From Tepidamorphaceae bacterium (GTDB lineage: Bacteria > Pseudomonadota > Alphaproteobacteria > Rhizobiales > Tepidamorphaceae): a DNA stretch of 64,000 nucleotides. The position numbers were made by a program, and so were the translations under genes. This document shows positions 52,840 through 61,380 of this stretch, piece by piece. The DNA is taken from NCBI GenBank assembly GCA_028279445.1, contig JANQNT010000031.1, positions 1 through 64,000 on the forward strand. Reading direction: 5' to 3'. The stretch's first letter is position 1, and each line of letters starts with the position of its first letter. The notes under the pieces are model-generated. The model was not told the origin of the DNA. It ran no database searches and saw only the letters and a list, made by a program, of their open reading frames with translations.

Positions 52840-53505
52840 ATGAGCGCGGACAAGTCCAATATTTATCCCACCCTCGCCCTGGAGACGAAGGTCGAGGAGG
52901 ATTTCGTCGCACCGCTGACGGCGGTGCGCGGATCGCTGGAGATATTGCGGGACTTCGCCGAGTTGAGCGACGAGGAACGGCAGCGCTTCCTCGATGCCGC
53001 GCTGCGCGGGTGCACGCGGCTGGAACAGTCGGTCAAGGAGCTTGGAGAGGCGGTTTATTCCGCCGGACAGAAAGCCGAGGCCGGCCATGCCCGGGACTTC
53101 ACCTCCGATGAGCACAAGCGCTACGCCGAGCGCATCAACGTGATGCGCGCGCTGGACATCGTCGAGATCGACTTCAGCGATTTCGAGTTCAGCAGCAGCC
53201 AGATCGTCAATCACTTCCACGATGTCATCGAGGAGGTGATCGAGGCGACCGGCCGCAAGTGGTTCCTGCTCGTCAACTACCGCGATTGCAGCATCTGGCC
53301 GGAAGCCTGGGTGGCCTTCGCGCACCGGGGCAAGCGGGTCAATGTCAACTTCTCGCTGGGAACCGTGCGCTACGCGGAACTGCCGCCTGGCGAAGACGAT
53401 GCCGATGCGTCCGCCGGACAGGACAGTTCCGATACGGGCATACTGCCGTCGCGGGAGATGGCCCTGGCCAGGCTGGACGACATGAGGCGTACCGGCCCGG
53501 CGTGA
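52840..53505 (+). CDS. Histidine-less DHp-like/STAS-like two-domain protein
   Basis: The product has 221 residues. Residues about 16-72 read like a kinase dimerisation helix pair, but the phospho-acceptor region is EEDFVAPLTAVRGSLEILRDF, with Phe/Val where His-Glu would be, so it cannot be phosphorylated there. Residues about 97-185 look like a STAS/SpoIIAA-type domain (RALDIVEIDFSDFEF and KWFLLVNYRDCSIWPEAWVAFAHRGKRVNVNFSLGTVRY). The C-terminus is acidic and disordered. It lies 30 bp after the importer ATPase and is probably cotranscribed. It may tune the symporter-kinase system or the importer. Confidence 0.7.
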   Translation: MSADKSNIYPTLALETKVEEDFVAPLTAVRGSLEILRDFAELSDEERQRFLDAALRGCTRLEQSVKELGEAVYSAGQKAEAGHARDFTSDEHKRYAERINVMRALDIVEIDFSDFEFSSSQIVNHFHDVIEEVIEATGRKWFLLVNYRDCSIWPEAWVAFAHRGKRVNVNFSLGTVRYAELPPGEDDADASAGQDSSDTGILPSREMALARLDDMRRTGPA

Positions 53506-53521
53506 GCCTGACGGAGCGCTA

Positions 53522-54364
53522 CTACCCCACAAGCTCCTGAAGCCATTGCGCGAAGGCTTGCGCGTGCGGCGCCTTGCCTGCGGCAAGGAAGTAACCTTCA
53601 GGTGATTCCAGCGCGGCGGGATGTACCTGCGTGACCTCGCCACTGCGAATCGCTGCGCGTGCCAGGAGGCTGCTGGTCAACGCCACGCCCTTGCCATTGC
53701 GCGCCAGGTCCAGCGCGAGACCATAGGAATCGACGTAGATGCTCGGCGCCAGTTCGTGTGGGACCGCGGCCCTGGCGGACCAGGCCGGCCAGCCCGACGA
53801 CGTTCCCACGGTCTCGATCAGGATTTGCTGTTCCAGGGGACCATCAAGGGGAGTCTTTGCGACGGCGACAAGGCGGTCGGGTCCCAGGCGTGTTGCGCCG
53901 TCGCCGACCTGCTTCTCGGCGCCGAAGCGTATCTCCACATCGGCGATCGAGGCCTTGAACTCGTCGGGCCAGATGGTGCTGAGCAGGCGAATGCGCAGTC
54001 CGGAGTGCTGCGACAGGAAGCGGTCGATATTGGGCACCAGCAGCCATTGGGCCACGCTTACGGATGTGGCAATCGACAATAGCTGTTCGCTGGGGCCGGT
54101 CTCGAAGGCGGCCGTCGCCGCGTGCAGCGACGCAAGCGCTTCGCCAACCTGCGGCAGCAGCTTGCGGCCGTCATCGGTGATCGAGAGCCCTCGTGCCTTG
54201 CGCGCAAAGAGCTGAACGCCGAGCCGGACCTCCAGGGCGCGGATATGCTGGCTCACCGCCGATTGCGTCAGCCCCAGTTCCTGGGCCGCCGCCGTGACGT
54301 TGAGATGGCGCGCGGCGGCTTCGAAGGAGCGGAACCAGTGCAGTGGGGGCAGCGCGCGCGACAT
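53522..54364 (-). CDS. LysR-family regulator of the monooxygenase operon
   Basis: This 280-residue LysR-type protein of the GcvA/AmpR branch starts SRALPPLHWFRSFEAAARHLNVTAAAQELGLTQSAVSQHIRALE, with the HTH at about 18-40, and has an effector domain from about residue 95. ATG at 54364 is the start right before the HTH; upstream in-frame codons run antisense into the hydrolase gene. It is divergent from the hydrolase gene by 102 bp. A TAAG-N12-CTTA dyad (54380-54399) is the likely site. Confidence 0.85.
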   Translation of the reverse strand: MSRALPPLHWFRSFEAAARHLNVTAAAQELGLTQSAVSQHIRALEVRLGVQLFARKARGLSITDDGRKLLPQVGEALASLHAATAAFETGPSEQLLSIATSVSVAQWLLVPNIDRFLSQHSGLRIRLLSTIWPDEFKASIADVEIRFGAEKQVGDGATRLGPDRLVAVAKTPLDGPLEQQILIETVGTSSGWPAWSARAAVPHELAPSIYVDSYGLALDLARNGKGVALTSSLLARAAIRSGEVTQVHPAALESPEGYFLAAGKAPHAQAFAQWLQELVG

Positions 54365-54379
54365 GAAACAAGCAAGATA

Positions 54380-54399
54380 TAAGTGAACGTAATACCTTA
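54380..54399. promoter_or_regulatory. Possible LysR binding dyad
   Basis: TAAG (54380-54383) and CTTA (54396-54399) flank a 12-bp spacer, 15 bp from the LysR start and 67 bp from the hydrolase start. The short arms make this tentative. Confidence 0.35.
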
Positions 54400-54466
54400 G
54401 CCGGAAAATCCATTGTTTGTAAAAGCGCTGCCTCCCCGACACCATTTCGGTGTGGGAGGACTTGCG

Positions 54467-55279
54467 ATGCTTGCCGAGACCCGGCTGCTGTCTGAGACTG
54501 GCGGGAACGTCGCTGTGCGGGCGCAGGGAACCGGCGCGCCGGTCGTCCTGCTGCATGGTGTGGGCCTGCAATCGGCGGCCTGGCAGCCTCAGATCGCGGC
54601 GCTGGCGCCGGATCATCATGTTCTGGCGCTCGACCTTCCCGGCCACGGGATGAGTGCAGGGCTTGGGCGCGGCGCGCGGCTGCCGGATTTCGTCGACTGG
54701 CTGCGTCGCGCGCTGGACGCCCTGCAACTTGGGCCGGTCAATCTCGTCGGACATTCCCTGGGGGCGCTGATCGCCGCCGGATATGCCATCGAGCACCCGG
54801 AGCAGGTCTCGCGTCTCGCCCTCCTGAACGGCGTGTTCAGACGCAGCGCCAACGCGCGCGCCGAAGTGGAGGCGCGCGCCGACGAGATTGCGCAAGGACG
54901 CCGTGACATCGACAGCCCGCTTGCCCGCTGGTTTGGCGATGCGTCGAGAGAACGGTCCGTGTGTGCGTGCGTTCGCCAGTGGCTGAGCGAGGTGGACCAG
55001 GGCGGCTATGCAACGGCCTATGCCGCCTTTGCCCGCGGCGACGACATCTATGCCGATCGCTTCGCGACACTGGCCTGTCCGCTGCTCGCGCTGACCGGAT
55101 CGGATGATCCCAATTCGACGCCTGAGATGTCGCGGGCAATGGCGAGCGCTGCCCGCAGCGGGGTGGCGGACGTGATCGAAGGCCACCGCCACATGGTCAA
55201 TCTGACCGCACCGGACGCGGTCAACCGGTCGCTGCGCGACTGGCTGGACAGGCCGCTCGACGGCAGGGGCGATCCATGA
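54467..55279 (+). CDS. Alpha/beta hydrolase (lactonase/esterase-like)
   Basis: This 270-residue soluble hydrolase has oxyanion motif VVLLHGVGLQSAAW, nucleophile elbow VGHSLGAL (Ser97), acid in LALTGSDDPNSTPE and late His in EGHRHMVNLTAP. It resembles 3-oxoadipate enol-lactonase. ATG at 54467 with GGAGGA 7 bp upstream is preferred over the TTG at 54413. It opens the four-gene operon and overlaps the flavin reductase gene by ATGA. It may hydrolyse an ester or lactone formed by the monooxygenase. Confidence 0.82.
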   Translation: MLAETRLLSETGGNVAVRAQGTGAPVVLLHGVGLQSAAWQPQIAALAPDHHVLALDLPGHGMSAGLGRGARLPDFVDWLRRALDALQLGPVNLVGHSLGALIAAGYAIEHPEQVSRLALLNGVFRRSANARAEVEARADEIAQGRRDIDSPLARWFGDASRERSVCACVRQWLSEVDQGGYATAYAAFARGDDIYADRFATLACPLLALTGSDDPNSTPEMSRAMASAARSGVADVIEGHRHMVNLTAPDAVNRSLRDWLDRPLDGRGDP

Positions 55280-56232
55280 GCGCGCACGGGCCCCGGGCCC
55301 TGCGCGATGCGCTCGGCGCTTTCCTGACCGGCGTCACGGTGGTCACCACCTGCGATGCCGACGGCAAACCGATCGGCTTCACCGCCAACTCCTTCACGTC
55401 CGTGTCGCTGGAACCGCCGCTGGTGCTGGTCTGCGTTGCCAGGACCTCTCACAACCATGCAACGCTGATCTCCGCGCGGGGCTTTGCGGTCAACGTGCTC
55501 TCGGCGGGCCAGGTCGACGTGTCCAACACCTTCGCGCGCCCGGTCGAGGACCGGTTCGCCGCGGTGTCGTGGCGTAGTGGTCCGCACGGGTCGCCGATCC
55601 TCCAGGACGTCTCGGCCTGGTTCGATTGCGCGATGCACAAGACGGTCGATGGTGGCGACCACACCATCCTGATCGGCGAGGTGCGGGCATTCGAGAATTT
55701 TGCCGCGCCGGGGCTCGGCTACGCGCGCGGCGCTTATGTGACGCCGACGGTGGAAGCCGCGACCCTGCAGCCGGATATGGGGCTCGTCGTCTCCGCCCTG
55801 ATTGACCATGGCGGTGCTGTGCTGCTGGTCGATGACGGCGCCGGCAATCCCACCATTCCCACCATTGCGGTCGACGGGACGAGCGTTTCGGCCTCGCTTG
55901 AGGCGCTGCTGGCCTCGCTGGGAATCGCGGCCGCACCCGGCTTCGTGTTCTCGGTGTTTGAAGACGCCGGGCGGCGACACCGCCATATCTGCTTTTTGTG
56001 TCAGGTCGCGGAGGAGGCGGTGCAAGACGACCGCTTCAACGTGCTGGACCCGATGCTTCTGGCGAAGGTCGGCGATCCGGCCATCCGCGCCATGCTGCAG
56101 CGGTTCCTGGAGGAGCGCAGCATGGGGCAGTTCGGCTTCTATTTCGGTAGCCACGCGCACGGGAAAGTCGGTCGCATCCGGCACTCTCGGGCCGATGCCG
56201 GCCAGCACCATGGAGGAGATCGGGGGCGATGA
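55276..56232 (+). CDS. Flavin reductase (HpaC/DIM6-NTAB) with extra C-terminal domain
   Basis: In this 318-residue protein, residues about 1-165 form the short-chain flavin reductase domain (ALGAFLTGVTVVTTCDADGKPIGFTANSFTSVSLEPPLVLVCVA), which delivers reduced FMN to a partner oxidase. Residues about 175-300 form a second domain (LVVSALIDHGGAVLLVDDG... and VFSVFEDAGRRHRHICFLCQV) that looks like a Nudix fold, although no Nudix box is visible. Overlaps both neighbours by ATGA. It is the reductase half of a two-component monooxygenase. Confidence 0.8.
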   Translation: MSAHGPRALRDALGAFLTGVTVVTTCDADGKPIGFTANSFTSVSLEPPLVLVCVARTSHNHATLISARGFAVNVLSAGQVDVSNTFARPVEDRFAAVSWRSGPHGSPILQDVSAWFDCAMHKTVDGGDHTILIGEVRAFENFAAPGLGYARGAYVTPTVEAATLQPDMGLVVSALIDHGGAVLLVDDGAGNPTIPTIAVDGTSVSASLEALLASLGIAAAPGFVFSVFEDAGRRHRHICFLCQVAEEAVQDDRFNVLDPMLLAKVGDPAIRAMLQRFLEERSMGQFGFYFGSHAHGKVGRIRHSRADAGQHHGGDRGR

Positions 56233-57266
56233 AGTTCTCCCTGTTTGCGCATATGGAGCGGCTTGCCGACGACCAGTCGGAACGCACGCTCTACGCCGAG
56301 TTTCTCGAGCTGTGCCGCATCGCGGACCGGAACGGTTTCCACGCGGTGTGGACCGGCGAACACCACGGAATGAACTTCACCATCGCGCCCAATCCGCTGC
56401 TCAACCTTGTCGATGTTGCGCGCGAGACCAGCAACGTTCGTCTGGGAACCGGCACCATGGTCGCCCCGTTCTGGCATCCCATCCGGCTGGCGGGGGAGGC
56501 GGCCATGGCCGATATCATCACCGACGGGCGGCTTGAACTGGGCATCGCGCGTGGGGCTTACGAATACGAATACGAGCGGATGGTGCCGGGCCTCGATGCC
56601 TGGCAGGCAGGGCAACGCATGCGTGAACTGGTGCCGGCGGTCCGGGGCCTGTGGGCGGGCGATTACGCGCAGGAGGGGCAGTTTCACAGCTTCCCCAGCA
56701 CCACATCGTCGCCCAAGCCGCTGCAACCCGGTGGGCCGCCGATCTGGATCGCCGCGCGCGACCCCAACAGCCATGAATTCGCACTGGCCAACGGCTGCCA
56801 CGTTCAGGTGACGCCGCTGTGGAAGGGCGAGGACGAGATCACCCATCTGATGGACGTCTTCAACGAGACCTGCGCCAGCTTCCCGCAGACACCCCGGCCG
56901 AAGATCATGCTGCTGCTGCACACATACGTTGCCGACAGCGGTGAAGACGCAGACCGGGCGGCCGAGGAACTCAATCGGTTCTACTGCTATTTCGGGGCGT
57001 GGTTCATGAACAAGCGTTCCGTCAGCCAGGGCCTGATCGCGCCCTTGTCGGACGAGGAGATCGCCGCGCATCCGTTCTACTCGCCGCAGGCCATGATGCG
57101 TGATCTGGTGATCGGCGAGCCCGACCATGTCATCGAGCGGCTCAAGCGCTACGAGGCACTGGGTTATGACGAGTACGCATTGTGGATCGATTCCGGCATG
57201 AGCTTTGAGCGCAAGAAGGCCTCGCTGATGCGCTTCATCGATCATGTCATGCCGGCATTCGCATGA
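56229..57266 (+). CDS. Luciferase-like (LLM) flavin-dependent monooxygenase
   Basis: This 345-residue bacterial-luciferase-fold oxygenase starts MKFSLFAHMERLADDQSERTLYAEFLELCRIADRNGFHAVWTGEHH. The GEHHGMNFTIAPNPLLN segment with its His pair and RLGTGTMVAPFWHPIRLAGEAAMADIITDGR are class hallmarks. It uses FMNH2 from the adjoining reductase. With a lactonase-like hydrolase and an ALDH in the same operon, a Baeyer-Villiger-type or C-heteroatom-cleaving oxidation is likely. Substrate unknown. Confidence 0.85.
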   Translation: MKFSLFAHMERLADDQSERTLYAEFLELCRIADRNGFHAVWTGEHHGMNFTIAPNPLLNLVDVARETSNVRLGTGTMVAPFWHPIRLAGEAAMADIITDGRLELGIARGAYEYEYERMVPGLDAWQAGQRMRELVPAVRGLWAGDYAQEGQFHSFPSTTSSPKPLQPGGPPIWIAARDPNSHEFALANGCHVQVTPLWKGEDEITHLMDVFNETCASFPQTPRPKIMLLLHTYVADSGEDADRAAEELNRFYCYFGAWFMNKRSVSQGLIAPLSDEEIAAHPFYSPQAMMRDLVIGEPDHVIERLKRYEALGYDEYALWIDSGMSFERKKASLMRFIDHVMPAFA

Positions 57267-57277
57267 AGGAAAACGAG

Positions 57278-58747
57278 ATGCAGCACTTCCAGCTCTTCAT
57301 CGACGGGGCCTGGGTCGAGGGCGCGGACGGGCAGGTGATGACCTCGCAGAATCCCGCAACGGGCGAGTCGTGGGCCACCTTCGCCTGCGCTGCGCCGGGC
57401 GATGTTGACCGCGCCGTCGCAGCGGCCCGCCGCGCCCTGTCGGATCCCGCCTGGCGCGACATGACGCAGACCGCGCGCGGCAAACTGATCCATCGGCTGG
57501 CCGAACTGGTCGAGGAGCATGCCGAGAGCCTCGGCCGTACCGAGACGACCGACAGCGGCAAGCTGCTGAGCGAGACGGCCACCCAGACGCGATATATCGG
57601 CGACTACTATCGCTATTACGCCGGGCTTGCCGACAAGATCGAAGGCTCGGTGCTGCCCATCGACAAGCCGGACATGCATGTCTTCACCCGGCGCGAGCCG
57701 ATTGGCGTCGTGGTGGCCATTGTTCCATGGAACGCGCAGATGTTCCTGTCGGCGACCAAGCTCGGGCCGGCGCTTGCGGCAGGCTGCACGGTGGTGCTGA
57801 AGGCATCGGAGATCGCGCCGGCGCCGATGCTGGAATTCGCCCGGCTGATCGAGGCCGCCGGCTTCCCGCCCGGTGTCGTGTCGGTGATCACCGGTGATGC
57901 CGAGAACTGCGCGATCCCGCTGACCCGGCATCCGGATGTCGACCGGATTGCCTTCACCGGCGGGCCGGAAACCGCGCGCCATGTGGTGCGCAACTCGGCG
58001 GAGAACTTCGCCGTGACCACGCTGGAACTGGGTGGCAAGTCGCCGATCCTGGTGTTCGAGGATGCCGATCTGGATGCGGCCGCCAATGGCCTGATCGCCG
58101 GCAATTTCGGCGCCTCGGGACAAAGCTGCGTGGCCGGTTCGCGCGGGCTCGTGCAGCGGCCGGTGTTCGAGGATCTGATCGCGCGCATCGGCGACAAGGC
58201 CAGCGGCATCGTTGTGGGCGATCCGCTCGACGCCGCCACCCATGTGGGTCCGCTATGCACCGATGCGCAGATCGAGAGGATCGAGGCGACGCTTGCCGAG
58301 GCGCAAGGCCAGGCCGCGACCGTCCGCTTCGGCGGTGCGCCGCTCGACCGGCCGGGCAACTATATGGCGCCGACGCTGGTCGAATGCGCCACGCCGGACA
58401 CGGCGACACTGCGGGTGGAGATGTTCGGGCCGGTGATGTCGCTGCTGCCCTTCGACACCGAGGACGAGGCGATCGCGCTTGCCAACGACTCGCCTTTTGG
58501 CCTCGGCTCGGGCGTGTTCACGCGCGATGTCGCCCGGGCGCACCGGGTCTCGTCGCGGCTCAAGGCCGGCATCTGCTGGGTCAACACTTATCGCATGATC
58601 TCGCCGATCGCGTCCTTCGGCGGACTGAACCAGTCCGGTTACGGGCGGGAAGCCGGCATCGAGGCGATCCTCGACTACACCCGTACCAAGACGACCTGGA
58701 TCAGCATATCCGACGCGCCGATGGCCAATCCGTTCGTCATGCGTTAG
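57278..58747 (+). CDS. Aldehyde dehydrogenase
   Basis: This 489-residue NAD(P)-dependent ALDH has catalytic Glu in TTLELGGKSPILVFEDAD and catalytic Cys in ASGQSCVAGSRGL, with VPWNAQMFLSATKLGPALAAGCTVV as cofactor region. ATG at 57278 has AAGGAAA at proper distance; the ATG at 57263 overlaps the previous stop codon as ATGA and is the alternative. It would oxidise the aldehyde released by the monooxygenase/hydrolase pair to an acid. Confidence 0.88.
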   Translation: MQHFQLFIDGAWVEGADGQVMTSQNPATGESWATFACAAPGDVDRAVAAARRALSDPAWRDMTQTARGKLIHRLAELVEEHAESLGRTETTDSGKLLSETATQTRYIGDYYRYYAGLADKIEGSVLPIDKPDMHVFTRREPIGVVVAIVPWNAQMFLSATKLGPALAAGCTVVLKASEIAPAPMLEFARLIEAAGFPPGVVSVITGDAENCAIPLTRHPDVDRIAFTGGPETARHVVRNSAENFAVTTLELGGKSPILVFEDADLDAAANGLIAGNFGASGQSCVAGSRGLVQRPVFEDLIARIGDKASGIVVGDPLDAATHVGPLCTDAQIERIEATLAEAQGQAATVRFGGAPLDRPGNYMAPTLVECATPDTATLRVEMFGPVMSLLPFDTEDEAIALANDSPFGLGSGVFTRDVARAHRVSSRLKAGICWVNTYRMISPIASFGGLNQSGYGREAGIEAILDYTRTKTTWISISDAPMANPFVMR

Positions 58748-58767
58748 GCCCCGACGCTTCGTCGCGT

Positions 58768-60438
58768 TCACGTCTGTGCGGTGGCGGCGACGCTGCGACC
58801 AAGGGTGGGAAGCACGGCGGCGGGAGGGCCTTTCGCCATCAGTTGCCCGTCCTCGATAACCCAGACTTCGTCCATGCGCGCGGCGATCGCCTTGTTGTGG
58901 GTGATCACCAGGGCAGTTGCCGGCGAGTCGAACACCAGCCGTTCGACCAGCGCCGGCCCATGCTGATCGAGCGCGTCGTCGGGCTCGTCGAGCAGCATCA
59001 GGCTGGAGCCCGACAACGCGGCGCGGGTCAGCAGGACCCGGCGGATTTCGCCGGCGGAGAGGTTGCGCCCGGCCTCGGCGACCTTGCCGGACAGCCCGCC
59101 CAGTCGCTCGATCACATTGCCCAGTCCGAAGCTCTCCGCGCGGCGCAGCACGACCTCGTCGTCGCAGCGACCGTCGACGCCCATGGTCAAGGCGCGCCGT
59201 AGCGATCCGGCGAGGATCGGCGAACGGGTGCCGACAAACGAGATCAGCCGGCGGCGTTCGGATGCGGACAGCTCGATGGTCCGGCGTCCGGCGAGCAGGA
59301 CTTCTCCCTGTTCGGGTTGCTCAAGACCGGCGGCCAGGCTCAACAGGGTCGATTTGCCCGCGCCATTGGGGCCGACCAGCGCGATCTTGCGTCCGGGCGG
59401 GACGGTGGCATCGATCGGCGACAGCGCGCCGGCACCCGCTCCGTTGAACGAAAGGCTCTGCGGAATGTTCTCAAGCTCCGGCGCCGCGTTGCCGGACCGG
59501 CGCGCGAGTCTTGGAACGCACAGCAGGTTTGCGCATTTCTCGCGGGCGACTTTCCAGCCGCGATGGCGGTCCCAGACGCTAGCCAGATCGCGCAGTGGCT
59601 GGATCATCAGCGCGACGGCGGCCAGCGCGCCTGCGGCCTCCGCGCCGGTGGTGTCGCTTGTCAGAGCCGCAAGGAAAACGAGAGCTGCGGCGATGCCGGC
59701 GACCGCGTCGGGTATGGCGCGCAACAGCGCGGTGCCGCGGACCCGTTCCAGCGCGGCGTCGATCAGGTTCTCGGTACGCTTCAGGATCAGCCGGGTCTCG
59801 GTCGTGACCCGGCCAAGCAGCCGCAGTTCCGGCGCATGGGGAACCCGTTCGCTCATGTCGGCGGCGAGCCTGGCGCGGCGGCTGCGCAGCCTCCTGTGCG
59901 CCGGACCAAGCCTGGGGCCGGCAACGCCCATGGCGATCATGCCGAGCGCGATCGGTCCCGCAGCCGCTGCCCCCAGGACGGGGTTGAGGAGGAACAGTGC
60001 AAGCGTCGCCAGCGGAAGCACGATCAGCGATGAGATCATCCGCGCGAGACCCAGGCTCACCCAGTTGCGTACGGCGGCGAGATCGCCGACGAAGCGCAGC
60101 GACAGCGCGCCGCTGCGCCGCTGCGCGATATCGCGGGCCGACACCTGGGACAGGTGCTTGAACAAGGTGATCCGCAGGGCGCCGACATAGTCCTGTCCGA
60201 CACGTTCGGCGACGACGCGCTCGCGGTAGCGCAGGATCGCGATGGACAGTCCCGAACAGGCCACAAGCGCCAGCGCGACAAATGGCACGGCCGACGAGTC
60301 GTCCCGGAAGGCGGCGAACACATCGCGCGTCGCGAAGGCGGCGATACCCGCCGATGCCGCTTGCCCCAGCGCCAGGCCGACGATGGTGGCGATGCCCCAG
60401 GCCCTGCCATTGCCGAGAACGGGCGGCATCGCGCTCAT
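58768..60438 (-). CDS. ABC half-transporter (membrane plus ATPase domain)
   Basis: This 556-residue fused exporter-type half-transporter has six helices over about residues 10-290 (for example LIVLPLATLALFLLNPVLGAAAAGPIALGMIAMG), then a nucleotide-binding domain with Walker A GPNGAGKST (about 357-365). The signature is LSAGEIRRVLLTRA (A for the first G), Walker B LMLLDEPDDALD and H-loop ITHNKA. The architecture recalls CydD-like or peptide/lipid exporters. It overlaps the hydrolase gene upstream by ATGA. Substrate unknown. It would form a homodimer, since no second half is encoded nearby. Confidence 0.85.
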   Translation of the reverse strand: MSAMPPVLGNGRAWGIATIVGLALGQAASAGIAAFATRDVFAAFRDDSSAVPFVALALVACSGLSIAILRYRERVVAERVGQDYVGALRITLFKHLSQVSARDIAQRRSGALSLRFVGDLAAVRNWVSLGLARMISSLIVLPLATLALFLLNPVLGAAAAGPIALGMIAMGVAGPRLGPAHRRLRSRRARLAADMSERVPHAPELRLLGRVTTETRLILKRTENLIDAALERVRGTALLRAIPDAVAGIAAALVFLAALTSDTTGAEAAGALAAVALMIQPLRDLASVWDRHRGWKVAREKCANLLCVPRLARRSGNAAPELENIPQSLSFNGAGAGALSPIDATVPPGRKIALVGPNGAGKSTLLSLAAGLEQPEQGEVLLAGRRTIELSASERRRLISFVGTRSPILAGSLRRALTMGVDGRCDDEVVLRRAESFGLGNVIERLGGLSGKVAEAGRNLSAGEIRRVLLTRAALSGSSLMLLDEPDDALDQHGPALVERLVFDSPATALVITHNKAIAARMDEVWVIEDGQLMAKGPPAAVLPTLGRSVAATAQT

Positions 60439-61358
60439 GACGGAGTACCCGGAAACCGCGCTTGCGCCGCAGATGCCCGTTTGCCGGTGTCACAATCGCT
60501 GGCGCAATGGGGCTCCGATCGACTTCTTTCTGTCTGTTGGTCTCCGTCGGGAACAATAATCCGGTCGAGATCGCCGCGAAGCACGCATTGTCGGAAGTCG
60601 TGTCCGCAGGCGGACAAAGCGACAAACGTGGCGCGAGGCGTCATGTCGCGCAGGCGCGCGGACGCCTTGAGGGCCCGCGTCCATCGGATCGCGCGGACCA
60701 GGCGGTGTTCGCCCTGCTGCGCGTCGATCGCCGGGCCGGTCCGGGTGCTGTGGTCGCGCAATGTGTCATCGGCACCGACGCAAACCTGGATCGGTATGGC
60801 GAGGAAGCGCTTGATGTTGTTCTCGCCGACGGCCGACCAGGGATCCGGCCGGCCGGGTCGCACGGAAAGCCCGTAGGGAAAAGGTGCGGCGTCGGGGAAG
60901 GTGTACCAGCCCGCCGAGGCAACGGTCAGCCGCGCGACCAGATGCGGATGCAGCATGGCGAAGCGATGGGCGAATTGCGCGCCGCCCGAAAAGCCGCTCA
61001 GTTCGAAGCGCTGCGTGCGCCAGATGCCCTGACGGCGCAGTGCTTCCATCAGCGCGATCAGCGCCAGATCGGCGCGCCCGCGCCGCACGGCCTGCTGATA
61101 GCGCGGCCAGCGACCCCGGTCGAACAGCGGTGCGATGACCGCGCGTCCCGAAGCGCTTGCGCGTTCGGCGAGCAGTTCCGCCTGCTGGCGCGCGTTGCGG
61201 CGGATGCCGTGAACGGCGACGATGGGCGGTGTGTCGGACGCCATGCGAGCGGGCAGTGCCAGCCAGCATGGCAGTTCGTCGGCGCCCGCCTCCGGCCGGT
61301 AGACAATCGGGGTCACCGGCTCGGAGGGGATCATCGTATATGGGGCTGCCTGGAGCAT
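60435..61358 (-). CDS. Alpha/beta hydrolase (poly-hydroxyalkanoate-depolymerase/esterase-like)
   Basis: A 307-residue hydrolase with VAVHGIRRNARQQAELLAERA at the oxyanion region, nucleophile GFSGGAQFAHRFA (Ser124), acid in VCVGADDTLRD and His in LSACGHDFRQ. The C-terminal about 35 residues are Arg/Ser-rich and probably disordered. No signal peptide is seen. It overlaps the ABC gene and lies 22 bp after the dioxygenase gene, so all three form one operon. Confidence 0.78.
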   Translation of the reverse strand: MLQAAPYTMIPSEPVTPIVYRPEAGADELPCWLALPARMASDTPPIVAVHGIRRNARQQAELLAERASASGRAVIAPLFDRGRWPRYQQAVRRGRADLALIALMEALRRQGIWRTQRFELSGFSGGAQFAHRFAMLHPHLVARLTVASAGWYTFPDAAPFPYGLSVRPGRPDPWSAVGENNIKRFLAIPIQVCVGADDTLRDHSTRTGPAIDAQQGEHRLVRAIRWTRALKASARLRDMTPRATFVALSACGHDFRQCVLRGDLDRIIVPDGDQQTERSRSEPHCASDCDTGKRASAAQARFPGTPS

Positions 61359-61380
61359 GATCTGTGTTCCGTGCCTGCGC

